Origin: Chara braunii
Lineage: Eukaryota > Streptophyta > Charophyceae > Charales > Characeae
Assembly: GCA_003427395.1 (NCBI GenBank)
Contig: BFEA01000861.1
Span: forward strand, 413,178 to 439,564
Direction: 5' to 3'
DNA: 26,387 nucleotides
Shown here: in pieces, positions 1 through 6,815 of the stretch
Position numbering within the stretch: position 1 is the first letter of the stretch
Layout of the letters: every line of letters begins with the position of its first letter
Notes under the pieces: generated by a model
Told to the model about the DNA's origin: nothing
The model's input: the letters and a program-made list of their open reading frames with translations, nothing else
Databases searched by the model: none
Made by a program: the position numbers and the translations under genes

Positions 1-532
1 TAGGCATGTGTAAGCATGTACCAAAAGGTCCTTAGCATTTGTATCCTTCGAAGCATTTGGCGGGCAATGTTATTCTCCGTAGAGTAGAGTTTGGCATCCT
101 CTTGCTTTGCAGAGGGAGAAAGCTGAGGCGAGTCACTTCTTTTTCTTCTCCTTCCGCCTCCTCCTCCTCGTCCTCCTCCTCGTCCTCCTCTTCTTTCTAT
201 ATTGCTGCTGCTGCTACTGCAGCTACTACTGCTACTGCAGCTGCTGCGTCTTCTGCTTCTCTCTTTCTTTCCTGCTCATTTTGTTCGACACTGTTCTGGA
301 CATCACACTCTTTTCTCGTGCTGTCAGTGTTGTGGATATTGCATTTTTTAAGCATTGGTTGGTTATCTGGTTCAGAGGTCAACAGTTGTGTTTTCTCTTC
401 CTGGAGCAGCGAGAATGGTTAGAAGGTCTTGAAGAACGAGAAAGAACAATTTACTCGTAGGAGGGTTTGTATAGAATGGAGAGCTGGTGTTGAAGGAAAG
501 TGAAAATACGATCGTGAAGAGAGGAGGTAGAG
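1..532. other. Upstream noncoding, no gene recognised
   Basis: The open frames here come from the low-complexity tract at 136-262 and encode Ser/Ala/Cys runs, so I do not call them. The last 60 bases before the ATG at 533 are purine-rich and could be the 5' leader of the small ORF that follows. I see no convincing TATA box. Confidence 0.5.
136..262. repeat. Pyrimidine-rich trinucleotide low-complexity tract
   Basis: CTC/CTT repeats pass into CTG/CTA repeats interrupted by GCAG. Every frame reads as a homopolymer-like peptide. It may be a 5' leader microsatellite of the gene at 533 or unrelated simple repeat. Confidence 0.8.
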
Positions 533-820
533 ATGGCGTCTGTGCTAGCCCAAGAGCGCCTTCTTGGCTTAGCGCTGGGTGGTACTCTGGCGGCATCAGT
601 GCATGTCTGCTTGCAGCGTCAAATATGGCGATCGACAGGCTCCGTGGTGGATTCTATGGCACAGTTTCAGAAGGATGTGGTCCCTGTGAAAGCCATGGTT
701 GATTTGCCGCCACCACTGTTTGGCGAGCAACCTAGAACGGCAATCGTCCGAAACTGGAACCTTCTCCTGGACACGGTTACGAGACCCATGGTGAGACTGC
801 TGAGCGAAAAGGGATTGTGA
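533..820 (+). CDS. Small 95-aa protein with N-terminal hydrophobic helix, unrecognised
   Basis: This is the best candidate for a real host gene. The ATG sits in a good plant context (AGATGGCG) and the frame is open to a TGA at 818-820. Residues about 9-27 (LLGLALGGTLAASVHVCL) form one hydrophobic helix with Gly/Ala packing, suggesting a single-pass membrane protein, possibly organellar. The rest is polar and amphipathic, with a Pro-rich linker (LPPPLFGE, about 67-74) and a C-terminal block TAIVRNWNLLLDTVTRPM ending SEKGL. That block is also legible in a decayed copy just downstream, which supports it having been coding. I do not recognise the family; a small mitochondrial inner-membrane protein is one guess from length and layout. 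It could also be the last exon of a longer gene. Confidence 0.5.
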   Translation: MASVLAQERLLGLALGGTLAASVHVCLQRQIWRSTGSVVDSMAQFQKDVVPVKAMVDLPPPLFGEQPRTAIVRNWNLLLDTVTRPMVRLLSEKGL

Positions 821-934
821 AGTCGTACACGTTCGAAGAGCAGCACAGCTCGGTGGAGGGCTAGTTAGCTGTAAAAGCTGCTCTGTTTTAAAGGCGACAT
901 GCACAGCAGGTGAATCGATCAGGCCTTTCGGAGT

Positions 935-1165
935 GGTGTTGTCGTCCCACCACTGGGCGGGGAGAGCAAGCTGTCTAGAATGGCAATCGTCCGGAACTCG
1001 AACATACTCCCAGATACGTTTACTAGGCCCATGGAAAGAATGCGGAGAGCGTCAAAAGGACTCTGTGAAGTAGTCCCACCTTCAAGGGGCAGAGGCTCAG
1101 TTGAGGGCTGCGTGGCTGTCTTTTAAAGGGACCTGCTCAGCAGTTGAATCAACTAGCCGGCTTGG
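935..1165 (+). pseudogene. Decayed tandem copy of the 3' part of the 533-820 gene
   Basis: Bases about 945-1165 align with about 703-925 at an offset of 234-243. Shared blocks include CCACCACTG, GGCAATCGTCCG, GGCCCATGG versus GACCCATGG, TTTTAAAGG and CAGCAG-TGAATC. Read in the corresponding frame (from 980) it gives AIVRNSNILPDTFTRPMERM then SKGL, against AIVRNWNLLLDTVTRPMVRL and EKGL in the intact copy. The Trp is now Ser, and the stop after KGL is lost, so the frame runs into unrelated residues. The N-terminal membrane helix is absent. It is a partial duplication that was not kept as a gene. Confidence 0.7.
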
Positions 1166-1186
1166 CAATGGCGGAAACTACTTCCG

Positions 1187-1190
<4 letters not shown>

Positions 1191-1230
<40 letters not shown>
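1191..1230. repeat. (GT)20 microsatellite
   Basis: Twenty uninterrupted GT units lie directly after the decayed gene copy. Such pure runs are usually polymorphic in length. Confidence 0.98.
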
Positions 1231-1233
<3 letters not shown>

Positions 1234-1797
1234 AAGGGGGACTTGCAGCAGCGCAAGGATACGAGTGCTTTTGGCCGTGGAGGAAATAACGTCTGCTGCG
1301 GCAGTCGTTGAATCAAGAAGTCCTGACAACTCCATTCCGCACATGATGGCGGAGGTGGTTACATCTTCTATTCGACGAAATTGTAAAGCTGGAACGTATC
1401 GGGGTGCGGTTTTTGTTCGATGACGATGAGATGTTAATTTGTACAACATTCATTGGTGAACGGCGACGGTGACGCATGTTGGATTTGTGATTCTGTTAAC
1501 AATTCTGTCTTCTGTTTTTTTTTCCCATTCTTGATTGATTTTGTGCCTGCCAATGCACAACAGCCCAACCAACCATGGTCCTGTTAGTTGCATGCTACGT
1601 CTGTGAATATCCGCCCTTTGATTGTAAATCCACTCAGTCCACTGCCCTCTGATAAGGGTGTCTTTTGTTTGTTGCCAAAAGGGATGAGGAAAGCAGTCGC
1701 TTATTATGGTATTATAGTGATGACAAGCTGAACACCTGAAGAGAATGTTTGGCAGTAGATCGACTATCTCTACCGTCGTCTCCCCCGAATAGAATGC
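1231..1797. other. Intergenic, nothing recognised
   Basis: Mixed composition with only short open frames that have no recognisable motif. A T-rich stretch at about 1516-1525 is the only low-complexity feature. Confidence 0.5.
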
Positions 1798-1857
1798 ACA
1801 GTCATTATAGGTGCATTTGGGGGAACTTTTAGTCTAAATGCCAGCAATAATGACTGT
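1798..1857. repeat. Short inverted repeat ACAGTCATTAT / ATAATGACTGT
   Basis: Perfect 11-bp arms at 1798-1808 and 1847-1857 enclose 38 bases. The same pattern, with a worn right arm, recurs at 8082-8140: ACAGTCATTAT, then a shared AGTCTA, then ATATAACTGT, with CGTTC just outside. The two are probably ends or subterminal parts of one small transposable-element family. No target duplication could be fixed. Confidence 0.5.
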
Positions 1858-1884
1858 CCGTTCCATTTGGGGGACAGCGGCGAA

Positions 1885-2047
1885 GTCCCAGTCCAATAGA
1901 ATCAACCACAAGGAAGAAAATCGATCACAGCTTCTTTTTTTTTTTTTTTTTTTTTTTGAGAACAACAGAACCTCTCGATTCTGGCTCCTAGCGAGTAACT
2001 CCCAATGCAATAGAGTCCACCACAAGGAAGAGGGTAGGTAGGTCACA
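1885..2047. repeat. Imperfect direct repeats flanking a T23 tract
   Basis: A block at about 1888-1930 (CAATAGAATC, ACCACAAGGAAGA, TCACAG) recurs at about 1999-2047 (CAATAGAGTC, ACCACAAGGAAGA, TCACAG). A shorter third copy (GCAATAGAGTCAA) is at about 2166. T23 at 1935-1957 follows the first copy. The arrangement could be an old retroposition with a worn target duplication, or a degenerate tandem array. Confidence 0.55.
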
Positions 2048-2086
2048 GTATAATACCGACCCATTGATTGCGATTTGCACTCCTTA

Positions 2087-2161
2087 GGAGAACATTTATA
2101 ATGACAGTGATTGATTGGAAAAAAAAAAAAGGAGAACATTTATAATGACAGTGATTGATTG
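2087..2161. repeat. Two identical 31-bp direct repeats around a 12-A run
   Basis: Bases 2087-2117 and 2131-2161 are identical over 31 positions (starting GGAGAACATTTATAATGACA). They are separated only by a G and twelve As (2118-2130). The layout is target duplication, poly(A), target duplication with no insert body. See the findings for alternatives. Confidence 0.85.
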
Positions 2162-2474
2162 CTGATGCAATAGAGTCAAGCCCAACTTCAGTATGTCGGC
2201 GGCCACCTCAGAAAACATAGTCACCATTACGTTCCATCACCTGCCGAGCAAGCAGGTAAGCACCTGTACGCTGTGCGCGTCCACGTACCTCCTCCAGCAG
2301 CACAACTAAACACTGTCTTCATTGAGGCAGGCCGAACAGGCTATTCCAATCATCCCCTGCTTCCCTACACCCCTCTCTGGACACCAAGATAGCGCACTGG
2401 AGTATACGGTACCAGGGGACAGGGAACAGGCCCAGATCCAGAATGCAATGTCTTAGTCCTCTCCTCCACTAGCT
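2162..2474. other. Noncoding, nothing recognised
   Basis: Cytosine-rich sequence of moderate complexity. I see no gene, repeat or splice structure. It ends at the artificial junction at 2475. Confidence 0.4.
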
Positions 2475-2512
2475 CTGTCTCTTATACACATCTAGATGTG
2501 TATAAGAGACAG
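2475..2512. other. Nextera mate-pair junction adapter (two Tn5 mosaic ends)
   Basis: The 19-bp hyperactive Tn5 mosaic end CTGTCTCTTATACACATCT is followed at once by its exact reverse complement, giving a perfect 38-bp palindrome. This is the circularisation junction of Illumina Nextera mate-pair libraries. A natural perfect copy in a eukaryotic genome is very unlikely. Untrimmed reads, or gap filling across a mate-pair junction, probably put it in the assembly. Sequence on either side may therefore come from loci kilobases apart or be wrongly oriented. Confidence 0.97.
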
Positions 2513-2744
2513 GCCCTGCCCCTTCCCTGCTTCCTGCCCTGCCCAACCAACAGCCAGCCAGCTTACAACAACAACCACACACCATCAATTTCATAGCCCA
2601 TTACTGATAACAGATGGTCTTTGCTATGTCCTCAGTTGTCCACTAAAGTGGAGTAGAGATAGCTGACTGCCTCCCTATACAGGGGATGGGAGTGCCAGCA
2701 TTTGGCTGTCCAGTATTGATAATGAGGAAAGTGAAGTTCACCTT
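2513..2744. other. Noncoding, nothing recognised
   Basis: Begins with a CCCTGC-rich stretch directly after the adapter and continues as unremarkable sequence to the A-rich tract. Its linkage to the left side of the window is uncertain. Confidence 0.4.
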
Positions 2745-2803
2745 AAAAAAAAAAAAAGAAAAAAAAAAGAAAAAAAAAAAAAGAAAAAGAAGAAGAAGAA
2801 GAT
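2745..2803. repeat. A-rich / (GAA)n simple repeat
   Basis: Runs of 10-13 As separated by single Gs grade into (GAA)n. It could be the tail of a retroposed sequence on the plus strand, but I found no matching direct repeat upstream. Confidence 0.85.
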
Positions 2804-3268
2804 GTACACCTGCAAAGACCAATGATAATTCCCTTCTTCTTTCCAACCACTCTCCTCCTCCTTTCACACCTCTCCTCTTTATTCTCAATAAATAATAGAA
2901 ATAACGGCAGACGAGGCATGTTTTGAAACCCTATAGGCAAAAAAAAACATCGGCCGGCAAAGAAACCAGGCGCCAACTCAAAATGAACGATTTCTGTCCA
3001 AAAGTATCCGTTGGGCATTTTCTATTTTTTTTTTTGCTTTCCCCTCTGACACGACGGCCGACCCCTGTAAATATGACACCCGGTCTGACACCATGGCTGT
3101 CAGCACTTTCGTTGCCTTTTCAAACTCGGTGCGGTTTTCTTTGCCGATGCGTATTTTTTTTGCCCATTCGATACTCAAAGGTGACGTAAGTGTACCTACC
3201 CCTAAATAATAATAATAATGCTGAATGGCTGAACCAGAATCAATCTCCGAATTCCTCTTCTACTGCAG
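2804..3268. other. Noncoding or unrecognised; possible intron
   Basis: A 66-aa minus-strand frame at 2978-3178 is rich in Lys, Glu and Arg and looks helical, but carries no motif I can name. The end (3250-3268) is a good polypyrimidine tract with a CTGCAG acceptor, so part of this stretch may be intron. Confidence 0.35.
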
Positions 3269-3514
3269 GTACAACATGAGGTCCACCATAGTCATGGCCA
3301 CCATTCTCCTTCCGCTTCCGAAGGCCGAGGCTATGGTGGACTGCTAGCGCCTTGCCCTGCTGCGCAAAAGACAACTCAAAGCAGCTATGGCTGCTCTGGC
3401 TCAGGCCGCCATGCCTGACTCTGCCTTGAAGCTTCTTGATGTAGCTCTACCCCAATGGGCCCTTCCAGATGCAGTGCCCACCAAGGTGATGAAGATGGCA
3501 TCCACTATAGCCAG
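3269..3514 (+). pseudogene. Possible internal exon with an in-frame stop
   Basis: A pyrimidine-rich tract ending CTACTGCAG at 3268 and a consensus CCAG|GTAAGT donor at 3511-3520 bound this 246-bp segment. In the frame starting at 3270 it reads protein-like: MRSTIVMATILLPLPKAEA, a TAG at 3345-3347, then Ala/Leu-rich helical sequence (LKAAMAALAQAAMPD, LLDVALPQWALPDAVP) to the donor. The stop argues for a decayed exon, or for a true frame starting at the ATG at 3388. About 270 bases downstream, around 3747-3877, another stretch reads plausibly (LLPFGGTIIADSDVARTG). I do not recognise either piece; a captured gene fragment is also possible. Confidence 0.3.
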
Positions 3515-4331
3515 GTAAGTACCTCTGGCTCTCTCCACCTTCCTAGTCCTCGTCTTCCTCCTCCTCCAGCCCAAGCTCCTCCCATAGCAAGGTGGGGAGC
3601 TGGGTGCTCTTCCTTCCCTGCAGCGCTGCTCCAACCAGCGCTGCTCCGGCCAGCGCTCCAACCAGTGTTTCGCCAAACTTGCACACTGAAGAATGCGAAG
3701 GAGCTCTTTGCTCCTCCAGGAGATATAGCGGCCTGCTTGCCTCTTGGTCGGTGACTTCCAGGCCGCACGACCTCCAAGCAACCGGTACCTCCTCCCTTTC
3801 GGAGGAACCATCATTGCAGACTCTGATGTTGCCCGTACAGGCCCTAGATTCAGATTGGTTGGACTGGTACCCGCCTAGACCTAGCCTACAATTGCTGGGG
3901 CTCTAAAAATGCCAACTTTTGTCTTCTTCTGCTCTGCCTCGAGTAACCGACACAATTTGAGAGTTTGCAAACAGATGTGTGATGTGCCTTATCGGGCCGT
4001 GTCTTCTGTGTGAGTAGTGTCCAAAGACTGTTCTGTGTGCCTGAGAACCGTGGTAGAGCAGTTGCATGATGAGAGATTGGATCTGAGAGATGTATGGGGG
4101 GTTGTGGGACCGCAGGAACTGCCTCTTCACCCTAATCTGTGGGCGCCAGATACTGCTCTAAATGGCTAGCGGAGTGTATTCAGCCAATTGTTGTTTGCGT
4201 CCCGATTCCACATAACACATTTGTTTTCCAGAAGTTTTCGAGATTTTCTTGATGTTCTTGACTTTGCACCAGAGCTGCCTGGGACCTTGCCCGGGGGTCC
4301 TGCCTGGCTGGGCGAGCGCGCGTCCATCGAG
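3515..4331. other. Unrecognised, mixed GC-rich and ordinary sequence
   Basis: Both strands carry overlapping open frames at 3400-3906, a side effect of GC-rich composition, and none shows a family motif. A repeat of GCTGCTCC/CAGCGCT at about 3623-3665 makes part of it low complexity. Nothing recognised at 3910-4330. Confidence 0.35.
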
Positions 4332-4419
4332 CCACGACATTGGTGCCTGGGTCTGGCTGCCGCTCGTGCGTCCAGCCACGACATTGGTGCCTGGGTCTGG
4401 CAGCCGTGCGTGCATCCAG
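4332..4419. repeat. Two tandem 44-bp units, with a third degenerate copy
   Basis: Units 4332-4375 and 4376-4419 begin CCACGACATTGGTGCCTGGG and differ at only a few positions. A worn partial copy precedes them (CTGGCTGGGCGAGCGCGCGT at about 4306). It is a local tandem duplication in GC-rich DNA. Confidence 0.85.
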
Positions 4420-4485
4420 CACGGGCGCACGGAAATTAACCCCCACTTTGACTGAGTTTGGCCCAAATTAGCCTTAGACATATCC

Positions 4486-4888
4486 AAGAACTTCCTAGTC
4501 TCTTTTTTTTTTTTTTTTTTTTTTTTTTGAGAAACACCCCGGCCAGTGTTAGTGCTGCTGATAAGAGCAGACACCACTAACACCTGGGAGAGGCTCCATC
4601 TATTGGTGGGGAGCATCACCTGCTGGAAAACGGGTCCAGCTTCCCATATACAGAAAAGAGAATGTCTGAGCAAAAGTGAGGACGGTGACTGTGGGGCCTG
4701 CCAGCATTGATTACCCTGCAACCCAGGGGATTGACTGAGCAGGCCTATGTAATGTCCGGCGGTGTAAACATCTGTGAGCTTTTTCCAGGGTATCTCTATT
4801 TTCCATGACCAAGCCACCGTGGTGCTGTCCAGCGTCCCATAGCCAGACTTTGCCTCCCCTCCAGTCCTGTGAAGAACTTCCTAGTCTC
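4486..4888 (-). mobile_element. Retroposed cDNA with poly(A) tail and 17-bp target duplication
   Basis: The direct repeats AAGAACTTCCTAGTCTC at 4486-4502 and 4872-4888 are identical. Between them lies a 369-bp insert beginning with T26 (4503-4528), a poly(A) tail read on the minus strand and directly abutting the left repeat. These are the hallmarks of LINE-type target-primed reverse transcription. The 343-bp body (4529-4871) has no tRNA-like A/B boxes that I can find. Short minus-strand frames run through it but carry no recognisable domain. It may be a retroposed noncoding RNA, a non-tRNA SINE or a processed pseudogene. The perfect duplication and long pure tail point to a recent event. Confidence 0.85.
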
Positions 4889-4905
4889 ACAACACAATAC
4901 AGGCC

Positions 4906-4928
4906 TTTTTTTTTTTTTTTTTTTTTTT
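4906..4928. repeat. T23 tract
   Basis: Pure T run 17 bases beyond the retroposon's right target repeat. No flanking direct repeat was found. It makes an inverted pair with the A run at 5039-5060. Confidence 0.95.
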
Positions 4929-5038
4929 CCACCTCTGGAAAACACCATTTTCAGAAGCAAATATTGAATTCTGAAACAGCAAACAGAGAACATTGCTGAG
5001 AAGAAATAACTTTACTATGAACTTTCTCCTCGAAAAAG

Positions 5039-5060
5039 AAAAAAAAAAAAAAAAAAAAAA
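5039..5060. repeat. A22 tract
   Basis: Pure A run. The following CCTCTTTCAGAAG resembles the CCACCTCTGG...TTTCAGAAG after the T tract at 4906-4928, so the two tracts may belong to one worn repeat. Confidence 0.9.
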
Positions 5061-5138
5061 CCTCTTTCAGAAGAATCACAAATGCATTGCGGACAATCAG
5101 CAAAAATTCCGAGGGGTAAAGGGGAGGGGACACAATAA

Positions 5139-5570
5139 GGGCATACTCACACTAGTGGTTTTTTTGGCTAAATCGCAAAATCCACTATGCTGTTAGAGTC
5201 ACACGAGGGTTTTCCGACCACCAAAGTTGCAAACGGGGTAGCATTTGTCAGCGGCCTGGGGGGCCGCGGGGATGGGCATTTTGCTACCACCTCGAGAGGT
5301 GGTGGCAAATTCTCTTTTGGTCGTGACAAATTCTCTTTCGCCTCTTGGGAATTGTTAAAAGAAAATTTCCGCGCTTTGTGACCATGAAAGGCACCAATTT
5401 TGCAATTGAAAAAAAAAATAAAAAATAAAAATTGCAATTGCCAGAGAGTCCCGCTCGTGTCCTTTCTAATTTGCAACCCATGTGTGACAGGGCAGGGTAT
5501 TATTTTAGCAAACATGGGAAAGAAAATTCAGCAGATTTTGCTAGACTGCCACCGCTGTGTGAGTATGCCC
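5139..5570. mobile_element. MITE A, PIF/Harbinger (Tourist)-like, 432 bp
   Basis: The ends are perfect 14-bp terminal inverted repeats, GGGCATACTCACAC at 5139 and its complement ending at 5570. TAA lies directly outside on both sides (5136-5138 and 5571-5573). A TAA target duplication and GGGC-type ends are typical of PIF/Harbinger elements, whose short nonautonomous forms are Tourist MITEs. There is no coding capacity. Inside are a GC hairpin (5251-5267, GCGGCC/GGCCGC) and a second hairpin at 5281-5308 around CCACCTC/GAGGTGG. MITE B shares the same layout. Confidence 0.85.
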
Positions 5571-5606
5571 TAAAGGTAAACTGGGGGAAAAGAAAGCAAA
5601 ATGCTG

Positions 5607-5660
5607 TGTCCTGTCATTTTTTGTTTTTGTTTTTTTGTTTTTTTTTTGTCCTGTCATTTT
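5607..5660. repeat. T-rich insert between 14-bp direct repeats
   Basis: TGTCCTGTCATTTT occurs at 5607-5620 and 5647-5660. Between them is only a T-rich string with three isolated Gs. The second tandem copy of the region has one TGTCCTGTCATTTT (6860-6873) and no insert, so the event followed the tandem duplication or hit copy 1 only. Confidence 0.8.
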
Positions 5661-5809
5661 CTCATGCCATTATTACAGACTTTCTCTTCAACCAAACAAA
5701 AAAAAACAAAAAAACACTTCCGTCTAAAAATCATTGCTGACAATCAGCAAACGTTGGAGGGGTGAAGGGAAGGAGACAAAAATGGAAAAAAAGGTAAGAA
5801 CTTCACTGA

Positions 5810-6815
5810 GGGCATACTCACACGGGGACCTATAATCCCAGAATCCCAAAAAAAAGGGGAAAAGGCCGGTCACACAGATCTACCAAATTTGCAAATGTAC
5901 TATTCCAGTACCCATTTGTCAGCGGCCTGGGAAGCCGCGGGGCAAGGGATTTTGGGGTCACCTCTGGAGGTGACCCCAAATACCCTTTTTCGTTTTTGCA
6001 TTTTCTTCAAAAATTGGCAAAAATTCGTTCACAAAAGTTCTTGCACAATTTGTGGCTGTCGCCGTGTGACCAGCCAAGTACCAAATGCCCATTTCTCCAG
6101 ACCGCGGCGACCTTGTCCCATCTGAAAAGGTACAGCAGTGTGACGTGAACCACGACCAAAACCTCAAATCTGCTCTTCCCAAATCCGCATATTCTGCGGA
6201 TTTGGGGTCGCCGTGTGAGGGCCTCGCCACACCACTCTCGAATCTCAAAAAATTTCGATAGCTGTCAGAACTTTTCGAGAGGGCGGTTTTCGAGAGGAAA
6301 GGGCCCTTCGCCACACAGCACACTCGACATTTTTCCTCTCGAACGTGGATCCTCTCCGCGGCCCGATTTGGTAGTGCTGTGTGGCGGAGCCGAACTCTCA
6401 AATTGGATGCATGTCCCGTACCGCGGGGAGGCCGTGCTGAGCGGAAGCCTTCCTCACTGTCAATGCACCGAACCGCAAAGATGGCTTGTATACATGCGTC
6501 AACCGCCTCTCGAAGATGGTGCATTTTCGAGAGTTGCTTTCGAGAGTGCGCATTTCTCCTTCGGCGCACTACCGTCCAAACACGGCCTGACAGCTCTCGA
6601 AACGGAGCACGACCTCGAGCGCCGACGGGAGGTATCATGAAAACCACAAAGCTGCAGGCTGGGCGAAAACATCTTTTCGAGAAGGCCCTCGAAACCAGCC
6701 TTCTGACAGCTCTCGAAAGAATCCAAGGGTTTTTTTTTCGCGAGGCTGTGTGGCGATGCCCAACTCTCGAATTTTCGAGATTCGAGAGTGGTGTGGCAAG
6801 GCCCTGAGTATGGCC
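5810..6815. mobile_element. MITE B, same family as A, interrupted by MITE C
   Basis: Left end GGGCATACTCACACGG at 5810. The right end is split: CCGTGTGA up to 6218, then MITE C with its duplicated TGA, then GTATGGCC at 6808-6815. Removing C gives about 417 bp, close to A's 432 bp, with complementary ends differing at one base (GGCC for GCCC). TGA flanks both sides (5807-5809 and 6816-6818). Shared interior with A: TTTGTCAGCGGCCTGGG, then a GC hairpin and a CACCTC hairpin. B also has two strong hairpins, 5951-5980 (14-bp perfect stem, loop TG) and 6178-6206 (12-bp perfect stem, loop TATTC). No coding capacity is expected, although one antisense frame stays open for about 900 nt. Confidence 0.8.
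6219..6804. mobile_element. MITE C, nested in the right terminal repeat of MITE B, 586 bp
   Basis: Terminal repeats match at 27 of 28 positions: GGGCCTCGCCACACCACTCT at 6219 and the complement of GGGCCTTGCCACACCACTCT ending at 6804. TGA flanks both ends (6216-6218 and 6805-6807). Deleting C with one TGA rebuilds MITE B's terminus exactly, so the boundary is firm. GGGC ends and a 3-bp duplication fit PIF/Harbinger, though TGA is not the usual TWA. Inside, AGCTGTCAGAA (6260-6270) has its complement at 6701-6711, so the foldback goes deeper. CGCCACACAGC occurs inside in both orientations (6310, 6375 and 6745). The motif CTCTCGA/TCGAGAG occurs eleven times by my count. Confidence 0.85.

Noticed and set aside
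39-460. Ser/Ala- and Cys/Tyr-rich frames near the left edge
   Set aside because: Translation of trinucleotide low-complexity DNA in several frames at once.
1935-1957. T23 tract as the tail of another retroposon
   Set aside because: No identical direct repeat found on the far side; the imperfect repeats around it differ too much to call a target duplication.
3401-3814. 137-codon minus-strand Arg-rich frame
   Set aside because: Antisense of GC-rich sequence; the plus strand has splice-like signals and neither product shows a motif.
4158-4817. 219-codon minus-strand frame including a poly-Lys run
   Set aside because: It crosses the retroposon's poly(A) tail and target repeat and continues into the tandem 44-bp units. 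Different parts have different origins.
6301-6761. A fourth independent nested MITE inside C
   Set aside because: Ends are complementary but flanking triplets differ (AAA and AAC), so no insertion signature. Kept only as an observation.
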